Source: Anseranas semipalmata (lineage: Eukaryota > Chordata > Aves > Anseriformes > Anseranatidae). Taken from it: a stretch of 64,000 nt of DNA. The DNA lies in contig VXAA01001467.1 of NCBI GenBank assembly GCA_013399115.1, forward strand, positions 248,001-312,000, in the 5' to 3' direction. This document shows, in pieces, positions 22,081-33,746 of the stretch (the first letter of the stretch is position 1; each line of letters begins with the position of its first letter). Below the pieces are notes generated by a model. It saw only the letters and a list, made by a program, of their open reading frames with translations, was not told the DNA's origin and searched no databases. The position numbers were made by a program, and so were the translations under genes.

Positions 22081-22876
22081 TCACTGGTGAACATAAGCAA
22101 GCTTACAGATCGGCAAAAAGTTATTCACACAAGCACAATTCTCTTTTCCATATACATTAACACGTGCACACGTGCTCTGCGTGTCCTGGAGAAGGTTTCT
22201 GCAGAGCTTCACAAAGCTCTTCTCCTCCTAACAAATGTTCAAGTGAATGGTTAGCTTTGACCTACTGAGGTTTCTTCTCTGCCCTCAATAGACAAGCCAA
22301 AACAGCAGGCAGCCGATAGTCTTTACGCTTCTTTTGTTTAGGGCTGTGGCGTTTTTAAATGTATGAATTAGCAATGTGCGTGGGTTTCAGTTTTGCCGAA
22401 TGAAGTTTTGTTGGTAATGCCACCTGTCACTCACAGTGTAACCTTTCTCACAGGCATTGTCTAAGGAATATATACATGATGGTAGTACTTGCAAGTCAGC
22501 CAGGTTTGTTGTGTGTTAACAACACATGATACAGAGAGCCATTCTCCCAAAATGCTGATTTTGTAAATAGCTTAGGTCCCACACTGAAGATGTACTGAAG
22601 AAGATGCTCACTGCTAAATGCATGGCAATCTTTGCTTATTTTTGATGGCAAATTATTAATATAATATAGGCAAATACACCATTTCAGCAGCTCCTTGGTT
22701 TTTTGCCATTCTCCCTGGTCTTGTCCTTGTAAATTCAATTTCACAGGCACAATCTGTAACGCAGCAGGTGCCAAGTGTAGCCTTCTTGTTTCATAGGATC
22801 CAACTAACTGTCTATGTAGGATTCATTTAAAGAGTAGCACAGACAGCAATGAAAAAAAAACCTGTTTCTGCTATAC

Positions 22877-22900
22877 AAAAAAAAAAAAAAAAAAAAAAAA
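22877..22900. repeat. Poly(A) run
   Basis: 24 A residues after a shorter A run at 22852-22860. No retrogene was recognised beside it. Confidence 0.9.
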
Positions 22901-25900
22901 GGATGCTTCTCATTGGTGTGCCTTTGTTTCTTGTTTCAGGGTTGTTAAAGACCACCTACCACCACGCTTCTGTGCACATTGGTTCTAAAATCTTTACAAA
23001 CTCAATGGAGAAAATAGCTGTGTGACCAGTGAATGTGGCCTTGCTTTTGCAGGTGAAGTTTTGTAAGCCAGGCCCAGATACTCAACAATGCTGAAATCAA
23101 AGGAACTTAGACACCTCAATGCCTTTGAGGGCTTGGACGTCAGTTCTTTATTGTGAAGTCTGTTATTAAGACTCTAGAGCTTCGTCTATTAATTACTGTT
23201 TTACAGATTCTCTGTGACTTATGTCGAATGAATTGACCCATGTGCATGTCCTAGTCCTGCCGTAGGGAAAGGAGCTGGCTAATGCATTGCCTCTACACTT
23301 TCTCCTAATTTTTAGAGCAGATGCAGGCTAGTCATTCTATCCTGAATAATCTCATGGAGTTTTCCCTGGGGAAAGCCTTTGTGTAGACGCACGTCCATGA
23401 TATGTCTGCATGACAGAAACTACCCCCACAGAAAATTGACTCTAATTGACACTGCAGTAGTGATCAAGAAGGACTGGGTGATTGGTGGGACTGAACTACA
23501 TTTTGCCAGTGGGACAGCTGTGCAGCTGGAGTTCACATCTGGAGAGCTCAGATGCAAAGATCTGTACATGAAATCAGCAGAAGGAGGGGTGAGCACAGCT
23601 GAGGGTGCCAACACAATTAAGGCAGAAGAGAAGTGCACGTCCAAAGAGAGAAGTGACTGTTTCCTATCAGCGCCCTGTACTCTGCACCTGAGCAACAGAC
23701 AGAGCAGGATCTGCTCTGAGCAGGGATTTGTGCTGTCCCACCAGGGATGGTGGGAACCAACAGAGGACGACACAAGGGCTGCTTGAAGTTTGGAGGCAAA
23801 TTTTCGCGTTTCAGTGTGTCTGACTGCCCCGATTCAGGTCCCAGAGCCAGACCTCTGGGCTGCAGTGTGTGATGAGGCATGGACACCATAAGGAAGCTGA
23901 GTGCTGTGTGAGGGACACCCAGAAGGCAGCCAGCTGGAAACTTGCAAACGCAAGAGGCTGCTGCAGCCTCTCCTGTCTGGAGTGCTGGTGATGGACTTGG
24001 GGCTTTGGAGAGGCACCTCAAGTTCCTCTCCCAAGAAGAAATGCTTGTGGTTATTTTGCAGTGGTCAAGCAGAAAACACCCTTTGGAAGTGAGTACAGCA
24101 GCAGGAGAGGGAAACTCCTGTGCCACAGCTCAGAGCCTTTTATTCAGCGGGGTAATGGCCAGCACACTCACCTTGGAGGCTAACGAAGGGAATGCAAAAG
24201 GCCCTTCTGCCCTGGCAGCTAGGATATGTGCCAGCCTTACATGTGGGGAGATGTGCTAATAGAAGTCCCTGGCTGGGTTCACCCACTTTTTAATTGAATA
24301 ATAGTATGCGAGATAGAGGAAAGACAGTGGGACACCCCCAAACCCAGGTTTCGTAGGTGTTGGAATTGTCAGAATGGCTCATCTGATGCTTGCATGAGGT
24401 GTGCCCTGCTACTTCTGAGGGACAAAGAGTGCAAGGAGCAGAAGTCTGCACTGAAGGCTGGGGGATGTGGCCGTGGTGTGGAAAAGTATTTGGCTGCTGA
24501 GCTGGCAAAGGGGCCTGGCCTCCATCTCTGCTTCTGCTATTATTTCCTTTTTCTTTTTTTTTAATAAAATTAGTATTATAGAGAACATTCCTAAGTGCTG
24601 CAGAGAGCACTGAGGCTTTGCCCTTTATGCTTTAGAGGCTGTAGCCATAACGTTAGGAAAATAGCGTGGTACGGGTGTTTCTCTGCCAGCCTTTTTCAGG
24701 AGTGTGCTAGGTTCAAGCAGCAGATATTGATGAGGATGAGCTACAAGTAAGTGATAAAGCATTAATTGCTTCTTAGGTGCCTGGTTATGTGTAAGACTTG
24801 ACTATTTTAGCCTAAGTGGGAGGAGAATGGTTTTATGACCTTATAATTAGCATCTGTGTGAGATTAACAGCAAGACTTATTAAGTCATTTCTGATAACAC
24901 AGTTTCCTTTTTTACATTGCTTAATTAAAAAAGAACACTTCAGCATGTTTTATAACACATCTTTAAATAAACAAACAGACAAACCAAAATTACAAAGGAT
25001 GGTCCAGAGGTCTCTGCTACTGAGATTCATGGTATCGGAAATGTATCTGGGAAATTAAAGAAAGCTGATGTTCTGGCAAAGAGTGGATTGGGCAGAGGGC
25101 ACAGTGGCAATACTTAGGAACATCTTGGGATGATGATTAGAGTAGCTTGGAAGATGTGAGAAGGATAAATAAGTGACCAAAACCGATGATGGTAGGCTAA
25201 CGTGCTACAATATGTCCTTGCTGTTATCTTTACCACTGGCAGTGAAGCGCGATTCCATTCATATCTGCAGACTGCGAGTTCATGATACATTTACCCCCTG
25301 CATCTCTCTCACATATCTGTTCCATCTTTTTTCTTCCAGTGTCATCTTCATTTCCTGCTCCTTCCATGATGTGCTTGTAAACATTTTCCCAAAGACTGGG
25401 ATATTTAGGAAGCCTAAAGGGAGGTACCTGCCCAGCTACCAATGCATTTCAATGTGCCTGACAATCTCACCTTCACTTTTTTAGAAAGGTTGAGCTCCCT
25501 GTCTCCTCAGAGCGCTACTGTTGGGTTGTCAATTTTGTTTTCAGCACCTTCCTCCCTGTGACTTTGGTCACTGATTGCTGCAGCAGTCCTACAGCTATGG
25601 CTGGTTGACAAAGCACACAATACTGGCATTGTGCTTACATCTAAAATTCCCAACAGCAGGAGAGCTCAGACAGGGCCTCGTGAAACTACTGGAGGACCTC
25701 TTTGTGTTTGTGTTGGTCTTGATCTCAATCTCTTGAGGTTCTCTTGATCTCTTGATCTACAATTGGGAAGCTGGGAGCTGAAAGACAGATGCTTCTATCA
25801 ATGTCTGAACATTTCTATGTCTGATAGAAGTTGGAAGCAGTCTTCTGTCTTCCTGTTTGGGTTTGCCTCTGATGATCCCTGGTGCATCCCAGCAACCTGG

Positions 25901-27159
25901 TTTACTTGCTTTTCTGAGAAGAGAAGGTTTTTTCTTGCTTAGGTCATATCAAAAGAATCACACTCAGAAGGCGGCTGTCAACAGTTGCTTGGGACCACAG
26001 ATCTACATGATGCTTTATAAACAATAAGAAACATGTCTCACTCTGAAGCTTACATAGCTTGCCCAGAAACAGGACTTTCTTATTGCTTTCTTGTTTTGGT
26101 GGAACAACCCCCCCAACACCTACTGGTCCTATCATAAACTGGCATAAATCACTGCCATTCCACTAGAGTTGAAAAGAATGATGTCTGAATCACACACATG
26201 TACAGTCTGGCTCCTTTGCTTTCTATGTGGGTCTCTCAGGAGGGGCTGCAGGCCTGCTGAAGAAAATGAGCCTGTAACGGGAGGTGTGTGGGCACCTACA
26301 AGCTGTGAGTACTCCTCCTCCTCCTCCTTGGTCATGTTTACTCTTTACTTACTTCCATCACTTTAATGTGGCTTGAGACTGCCCAGAAGTTTCTGGGCTC
26401 AGAGTTGCTGGAGTTTTGAGTACAGCTGACATGCTGGTGTGCTGCAGGATCAGGTAGCCCGCTTCTGCAATGTGGTGAGAAGCACCACCGTGACCTCTGA
26501 GTCTGGAGGCCTTATTGTGCTGACCTGTCAGAGGGAAATCTGGAAGGTGTACTGTTCTCTTGGATATAAAGAGTCCTGGCATCTTCAGTGTCTTCTCCGG
26601 GGATGATGGGCTTTGCAAGCAGTGTGCTTATTAGATTATTAGGCCTTCTGGTCTTTTTGCATTTAGGGAGATGAAAGAGCATGCATTTTTTGACAGCCAA
26701 CAGCATGGCTGAGCGGTAGGTTGAAAACTCATCTCTCGTGGATGCTTTGTGGAGTTACGCTAATGCCATGGGGAGCAGGAAAGCACAAGTGCTTCTGCTG
26801 TGCGTGCTTGTCTAAAGCAATCCTGAGCAACTGGGCTCTGTTTCTTTTGTCTGCATGGGGTAGAATATCGCCCAGTGCAGGAGGTACGCACACCCATGGC
26901 TCAAGGCTTTTGCACTCTGTGTGATCAGGGACAGCTGCCCAATACTTCTGACTGGCGCTGCAAACCATACCGCTTCCTGCATCCACAAAGCAGAGGAGAC
27001 CACTGGCTTTTGCATATGCTACTTCCTCTCCCTGCCACACCTTCCTCAGTGGACCTTTTTGGAAGTGCTACCCAAGGTCTTTATCACCACTCTCATTTTA
27101 GAGAGGTAGATGAGGGCATTGGGGTTTGCTGTTCTTCCTGGAGGCTGCAGGACTCCCTG

Positions 27160-27246
27160 ATGCAGTCCACAAAGTCTCCTTTGACATTTAAAGCTTTAAA
27201 TGGCTTGGGGTCTGGCTGCCATGGAGACATGATCTCAGCCATCTGA
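27160..27246 (+). mobile_element. Possible relic of an ancient L2/CR1-like LINE
   Basis: The plus-strand frame reads LTFKALNGLGSGCHGDMIS near 27178-27240. This resembles the conserved K-A-L-N-G-L-x-P-x-Y-L segment near the C-terminus of non-LTR retrotransposon reverse transcriptases of the L2/jockey type (known family feature, from memory). Only about 20 residues match, and Pro and Tyr positions are lost. It could be chance, and no wider alignment can be seen by eye. Confidence 0.3.
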
Positions 27247-29626
27247 CGCACAGTGTTTGAGCTCAGAGAGGGACTTGAATCAATGGCTCCAGAAAGGAGT
27301 CAGCAGGGCATTATCAATGAAATGTTTTCAGCTGTAATGCCTCCTTGTTGGCCTATAGACCGTGCTTTCTTTGCAGCTACCTGGAAGGACTCTGGTTCTT
27401 GTAGGCTTTGTCTGGATAGGGTGTCACAGCATTTCTATTTTTGCAGTAGCTTGAGCAGTGACTGGAGTTTCAGTAGGATGCATTATTTATACGTGGGGAC
27501 ACCAATACAGATCAGAGGGAGGGAGGTGTGAATGTTTCAGAAGCTGCAGATGGGGAATTTTCAAACCATTAAGAGCACTGGGGACTCAGTTTCCACTCAG
27601 GCTGCTGTAAGATGTGGGCACCAAAGTTCGTTCATTCTTTTGGGAAGGAATCTCAGCTGCAATCTATACATTACCTTTGAATCAAATTCTTCTCTGACTG
27701 TAGCTGCTGTATGGGCTGAGGACACTTCCTTTTGCACTGAATAATAAGCAAAATGTTGCTGATGGTGTGACCCAGCACACAGAATGCAAAGTGTGTGAGT
27801 TGTGGCGTACTGCAGAAACGGCCAATAAGTAGCCAGTGCCACACAGCTCAGCCACACAGCATTGCTGTCCTGATGAAGTCTCCAGATTTTAGGACCAACT
27901 CTCATGTCTAAAATTTTATTGTTCCATTTTAAATTTTTCACTGTGCCTGGAGACAAAGAGAGATTCTAACAGGTGAAACACATTATGCTTCTAAGCATCT
28001 CCCAGCACTTTCCAAAGCTATGTTTTAGCCACATCAGCTTTTTTTGTTGAGACAGATGAGATGGAAATCATGATTTTTTTTTTTTTTTTGACTTGTGTGT
28101 GCTCAGATGACATAGCTATCTAGACTCTTGCATTCCACTCTTAGTGGTACTCATGAGAGGTGTGTGAGTAGCATTTAGGAAAGCTGTTTGATGTAGTCCT
28201 TCGAAATGGTAGCCACAACAGAAATCTTAAAACAAAGGACTCTGTGTGTTTTACCAAGAGAAACCACAGTAACAGGTTTCAGTGTAAATGAGAGTTGTAT
28301 TGCCTTCCATCAGAGATGACTTGAAAATAAAGTACTTTGATGGTAATACTGCAGATGTCTGCAGGAAACCCAGCACAGCCTTGAACACTGTAGTTAGATA
28401 GCTGTGCAAAAAAGTACATGAAGGGAAGAGCTAATGTGCAATACTTCTATTTAAGATAGAGGGAGGAAATAGAAATTGTGATAGCATGCTATTTCAAGTA
28501 ATAATAGAAAGTACTTGATGTTTACATGGTGAATGGATCAATACTAATTCTGTAGTCAGGGCACATACAGTAGTTTGGATTATACAAGTGATAGATGCAC
28601 TTGGTATAGCTGAAATTTCCACCCTGCAACATTTATTTCTCACTGCGTGTTAGATGGAATTTTCCACCCAACTATCTGAAAGGATTTGCATAAGAATGGT
28701 GATAGAGCAGTATTCTTTAATGATGTGCTTTTCTTTGTTAAACTTCAAAAATGTCTACGATGCATGATGAGGTTCGGATGAATTGCCAAGCTAATGCTTT
28801 TATATTTTCTTTAAAGAGCTTATCTTCACTGTGTTGTGGGAGTTACTTTATATTGTTGTCATAAAGGCAGTAGCAGTAAAGCCAACTTTGTAGCAACCCT
28901 GGTAGATGCCCCCTCCTCCTTTACCTCAGGTCTTCAGTACCGCTGAAGGAGACAGATTGCAACACCCATTACCAAGCACCTGTTTGTCCTACTGTTAGCT
29001 CATTTGTACTGCTTCTGTGTTGCTATACATGGCATTACTCACGGTTGCACTGTGTCATTTTACTTTTAAAACAATGACCGTCTTTGTATTTAACCTAGAT
29101 CAGCCCAGGTTGCTGTACTGTTTGTGGAAACTGAGACAAAACCAGGCTCTTCCCAGAGCAATGTCTTGGTTTAAAAGAAACTCAGGATTAAACCAAATGT
29201 CCACATCTTCTGCCAGTGGAGATTTTTTATGAAATGATACAGAAGACTTATTTTTGTTCCGCAGCCCCTTCCAACAAAAGAATAATTTTTTAAAATATGA
29301 GGGTAAAGCTGCTTGAAATGTGGTGAATTTTAGGAATGCAACCTGATGAGAAGCAGTATTTCCTTTCTTGGCCATTGGTCCAGTGAGTCACCTTCTAACC
29401 TGCACTGTAGTGACGCTATTCAGAAACCTCCAACAGCAGAAAAAATAAGGAAGACAAGTGACTGTGAGGTATGTCATCAAATCCACTGGCATGTAGGGTG
29501 CAATGATTCCCCTTTTATGACAGGTATTGTACAGGGTAGGGCTAATTCAGCTCTGAGTCAGGACTCCTGTTAGATAGTGTCAGTGTAACTGAGGAACTAT
29601 TTGGCTCAAGGTTTTGTTGGGTGTGC

Positions 29627-29638
29627 ATTATTATTATT

Positions 29639-29670
<32 letters not shown>
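29627..29670. repeat. Compound (ATT)n-(CAT)n microsatellite
   Basis: ATT units to 29640, followed by ten CAT units at 29641-29670. Confidence 0.93.
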
Positions 29671-29671
<1 letters not shown>

Positions 29672-30267
29672 TTTACTGATAATAGGCATTAATTGTAAAG
29701 AAATTTTAAGTGACATTTTTTTCCCTAATGACCTGAGGCTTGGTTCTTATATTGGACCTCACTGATACATTTCAAATTCATTTGCATTTTTACATGTGCT
29801 TTTGAAAGGATAATAGTAGCTGCATATCCTGTATGTGAACATTCTAACAATATATGAGAGCCCAGCGCATCCCATATGTCTGTGTAGGTAGTCAGTCATG
29901 ACTTACTAGTAAGTAAGGACACATACTTTTCTGTACTCTCCTCACTTACTTCAGTCTATCTTCCGAGGTCCCCCAGACTCTAGGAAAACTCTTTGTAGAA
30001 AGAGAACATAGACATCTGAGCTGAAAGAAGGGTGGGAATTTTTAATGTCAAATATCTTTCAAAACCAGCATCTGTTGCAATGTCTGCAAAAATAAGCAAA
30101 GAAAATACAAAATCTGCACAGTGACGTCCTTAATGGTAGCTGGAGAAGATGGCATTTTACTCCAGGGCAGAATTGCACATGCACACGTGGACATAGGTAT
30201 TTGTGTGCATCTACAGTTATATACTATATGTATATATGTATGTACATTTGTATTTCTATTTCTAACA

Positions 30268-30892
30268 AAGGATCACAAGATAATTCCATTTGGAAGGGAC
30301 CTCAGGAGGTCTTTAGCCCAAATTCCTGCTCAAAGCAGGCTCAGCCGTGAGATCAGAACAGATCACAGTTTTATCCTGTTGTGTCTTGAAAACGAAAACC
30401 TCCAAGGGTGGGGGCAACACAGATTGTCTGGGCAACCTGCTCCATTGCCTGCCTGTCCTCAGGAGAAGAAGTGTGTCACTGTCTCCAGCCTGAACTGCTC
30501 CAGTTCCAGCTGATGCCATTGTCCCTCCTGCTCCTGCCAGGCACTGCTGGGAAAAGCTTGTCCCCATCCCTTTTATCCCTTCCCCAAAGGCACCAGGCGG
30601 TCCTCTTAGGTGCCCCAAAGCCTTCACTGCCCCCTGCTGAACCAGCTCGGGTTGCACAGTCCTTCCTCGCCGGGCAAGTGCTCCAGCCCCACTGTCTCAG
30701 GGACCTCCCCTGAGCCTCTCCAGCTTGTCAGCATCACTCCTGTCTGGGACCTGAGAAAGAATGCAGAGCCTGGATGAGGCCTGATGGGTGCTGAGCAGAG
30801 GGGCCTTCTCTAGTCCCCAGCTGCAATTGCTGCTAGGGCAGGGCTGCCTGCTGCTCCTGCCCCAGTTGCATGGGGTCCTGTTGACCCTTTCC
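30268..30892 (-). mobile_element. CR1 LINE fragment, minus strand
   Basis: Read on the plus strand, it opens with the reversed CR1 3' end, TTGGAAGGGACCTCAGGAGG-like (30289-30308), followed by a Cys/Pro-rich stretch. On the minus strand a decayed frame reads DKLERLRGGP, then SQQCLAGAGGTM, then SRLPRQSVLPPPLEVFVFKT. These match the CR1 ORF2 C-terminal landmarks R-L-R-G, the CLAG-GGTM region and W-x-R-L-P...S-L-x-x-F-K. It is 5'-truncated like most CR1 copies, several stops or frameshifts interrupt it, and the terminal octamer repeat is not preserved. Other open frames in 30121-30713 are shadows of it. Confidence 0.88.
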
Positions 30893-33722
30893 TTCAACAC
30901 ATTATATATTTATGTATTACTATTTACCTAAACTGTGCTTTTAAGAATACGTTTGTGCTGATGTATAACCCAACATGTTTAAGCTATACCATCTCTAAAT
31001 TCATGCTTGCATTTTTAGTTGAATTTTTGTTGAATTTGTGAGGTGTGACAGATTCCCCACATCTCTGAAATGGTACTCCTCTGGCTCATGTGTAGCACAT
31101 ACCACAACATGACTCTTTGCCTGCCTCTGGAAGCATTTCATGGTGGTGGCACAATGTGTTTAGACTTGGCATCCATTACGTGGATTTGAGAAGGGAGGAT
31201 GTCCTAGCTGTGGAGCCTCTTGTTAACAGGACTGGAATAAAGATGGCCTAACGGGGCTGCTGGCCACCTTGAAGGAGGCGGTACTGGCACAGTCACTGTA
31301 CTGATGCTAAAGGTGAATGTATGAGGAAAGAGTCAAGAAGGATAGCTTTAAGACACACTTTTGCTTGCATATGTGCTATTTTATGTGAATTTCCTTTTTT
31401 TTTTTTTATTTTTTTTTATTTTTACCAAAAACATGCCAAGCTGGTTCCGGTACAGCTCTGCTGTCCACATGACAAAAATGCCTATGTGGCTGGCTTCATT
31501 CATCGCTGCCCATGGCACGTGTGCCCTCCCCACAGACTAGCTCCGTTTGCGTCCGGTGAGGTGTGTGGTACTGGGGTAGCTGTGTCGTGGAGCAGGGCTT
31601 CACAGAGCTCTGTGTCTCGTCAGATGTCACAGACAACCTCAGGCTGGAGTCCCTAGTTCTGCCTGCTAAAATGGCAGCATGCTTAAAAACCTACCTAACT
31701 CCAAATAGCAGCTAGCACGAGGGTACAAGACGAAGTTACGTGCGCGTTTCTTGCTATGTTTTACACTCTACTCTTAGTTGCTATTCTGCTACAGCCCTGT
31801 CTGACACCTCAGCATGCCAGCTGCACTCATTTTACACAACAACTGAATCCCAAATTAGTGCAATTGATGTTATTTTGCCATTTACACCTGTTTTCTGGTG
31901 AGGAACTTCTCCCAGTACATGCCTGGTGGCTCTGCAGAGGCTGGAGAGCCCCGACTGCTGGAATTTTTGCCTTATGCGAATGTCCCATTCATCAGTGCAG
32001 GTAAGCAAATACCTGTTTTGTGGAGCGTGAGAGGGCAGTAGGTCCCAGGCTGAAAGGCGGTCGCTCCAGGTTTAACTGATGCAATAGGGAACGGGGTTTT
32101 GACTGTGTAAGTCAATGTAGCATTGGCTATGGCGACTTCAGCTAGGTGATTCTTTGCTTTGTAGATTTTCAGTCCATTCTACATATTACTTTAACGTGGT
32201 TTTTGTCTTTAATTAACCTGTGTGGTGGGAATGAGAAATATCTGCTGCCTTTGTATTGGCAGAAGATGTGGTATTTGTAAAGCTATTACAGTGAAGATAA
32301 AGCTTTATAACAGTGCAGGAAATAAAGCCCACAAAATTATTTGAGAAGCCACAGTATCCAGGATAAATGTTACAGGAAGCATTAACCTTCCATAAAAATT
32401 CCTTTGCCAGTGAGGAATTTAATACACAGCCTTTGTGAGAGGAGATATTATACCTCAATCATGTTCTGAAATGCTTTATTTAAGAATTAGACATGAGGAA
32501 AACCTTGGTTGTCTGCGGTTTAGGATATTTGCATTTAGATATTTAAAACTTTTTTTTCTCATTGATGCTTAGTACCTCATAGATATGTAAATAAAAATTA
32601 TATATGGATATGTTCTGTATTTTATACACATGCATGATATTTTTTAGCTTTCTTTCTGTGTGTACAGCAATCTCCCATATTTTTTTTTCTCTAATAAGCA
32701 CCTGGAAGAGGATATGATCACGGCTGAATTGTACAAGCCTGCTTCTAACTACGTTAAAAGACACTGAGGTTTTTATCATGGCAATTCAGAACTACAATTC
32801 TTTCTAAGCTGAACAAAAAAGAAAACCACCATCACCAACAGAAAACCCACTCTCTTTTCTTTTTTTTTTTCTCCTGATAAGAGGCTTTAGCTGGGCAGTA
32901 CTGGAGACCTAGGCTGTTTGCTGGTTTGCTGAAGAGGCAGAGACGCTGCCACTGCCTTCCCCTCACCCCATCAAGACTCTTTCCAGCAGCTTGTTCAGCC
33001 GGGGCTTGGTGCTGGCACCACTGAGGCTGGAACCTCCTCTCCAGGATGGGGACTTCCTGACACAGCAAGACAAAGGAATGAGACTGAGGCCTCCAACCTG
33101 CTTTGCCAAACAGTCAATAAATGGTACAGCTTCTTCACCAGCTGCACTTTGGTCTGGGTTGGAACCAGTATTTAAGGTGTGAGGTTTTCCTGTCTCAAGA
33201 CTAACTGCTAGAGTGGTACAGTTTTAGACTCCAGTTACTTGTGTCTGGTCAAAACAAACTCGGCATGGGTTTTATTCCTTCCTTTTGGATGGGTGGACCG
33301 TGGTATACAACTCAGTGGCTTCTCTAGCTGTATTTGGCTTGGCTTAAAGCTGGAATAGTGTCTTGTGAAGCCTTCATAAGAGACAAATGTGTTTTGGATT
33401 AAGGCAGTTAGAAGAAAGAATTTTGTTGCAAATGTTCTTTTTTTTCTTATGTATAAAAAGACTTGCTGCTTTAGGTTCCCCTCTTACAGCCTCTTGAATG
33501 TTATTTAGTTTGCCCTCATGCATAGGAATGGGCAGAGAGTATTGTCTCATGATTCCTGACTCATGTTTGATTCATAAATGGCTGCTAGAGAGTGTAGCTG
33601 TACAGGTAGCTTCCAGTAATGACGCCAAGTGGTGGGAAATCTGTGTGGCAGATTCCATTCTACTTCTCTCAGAACACCTTTCTACTGTGCACCAATTCTT
33701 CCCTTCTGCTTTTGTGGAGAAG

Positions 33723-33746
33723 AACAAACAAACAAACAAACAAACA
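33723..33746. repeat. (AAAC)n microsatellite
   Basis: About six AAAC units. Confidence 0.9.

Larger units (their letters stand above)
22081..30267. other. Gene-free stretch after the CpG island
   Basis: No spliced gene was recognised. Poly(A) runs occur at 22852-22860 and 22877-22900, a poly(T) at 28075-28089, and an (ATT)n(CAT)n microsatellite at 29627-29670. Several overlapping open frames on both strands at 23379-24259 (the longest 169 codons on minus, 23617-24126) show no domain, and their mutual overlap suggests chance in a GC-richer patch. A possible old LINE fragment lies near 27180-27240. Confidence 0.55.

Noticed and set aside
21124..22090. ORFs of 233-264 codons across the large gap
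   Set aside because: Most of their length is N, so the open frames are created by the gap itself. The 64 real residues after 21124 are not recognisable.
30121..30713. Plus-strand Pro/Ser-rich ORFs (130 and 101 codons)
   Set aside because: They are the antisense of a minus-strand CR1 fragment.
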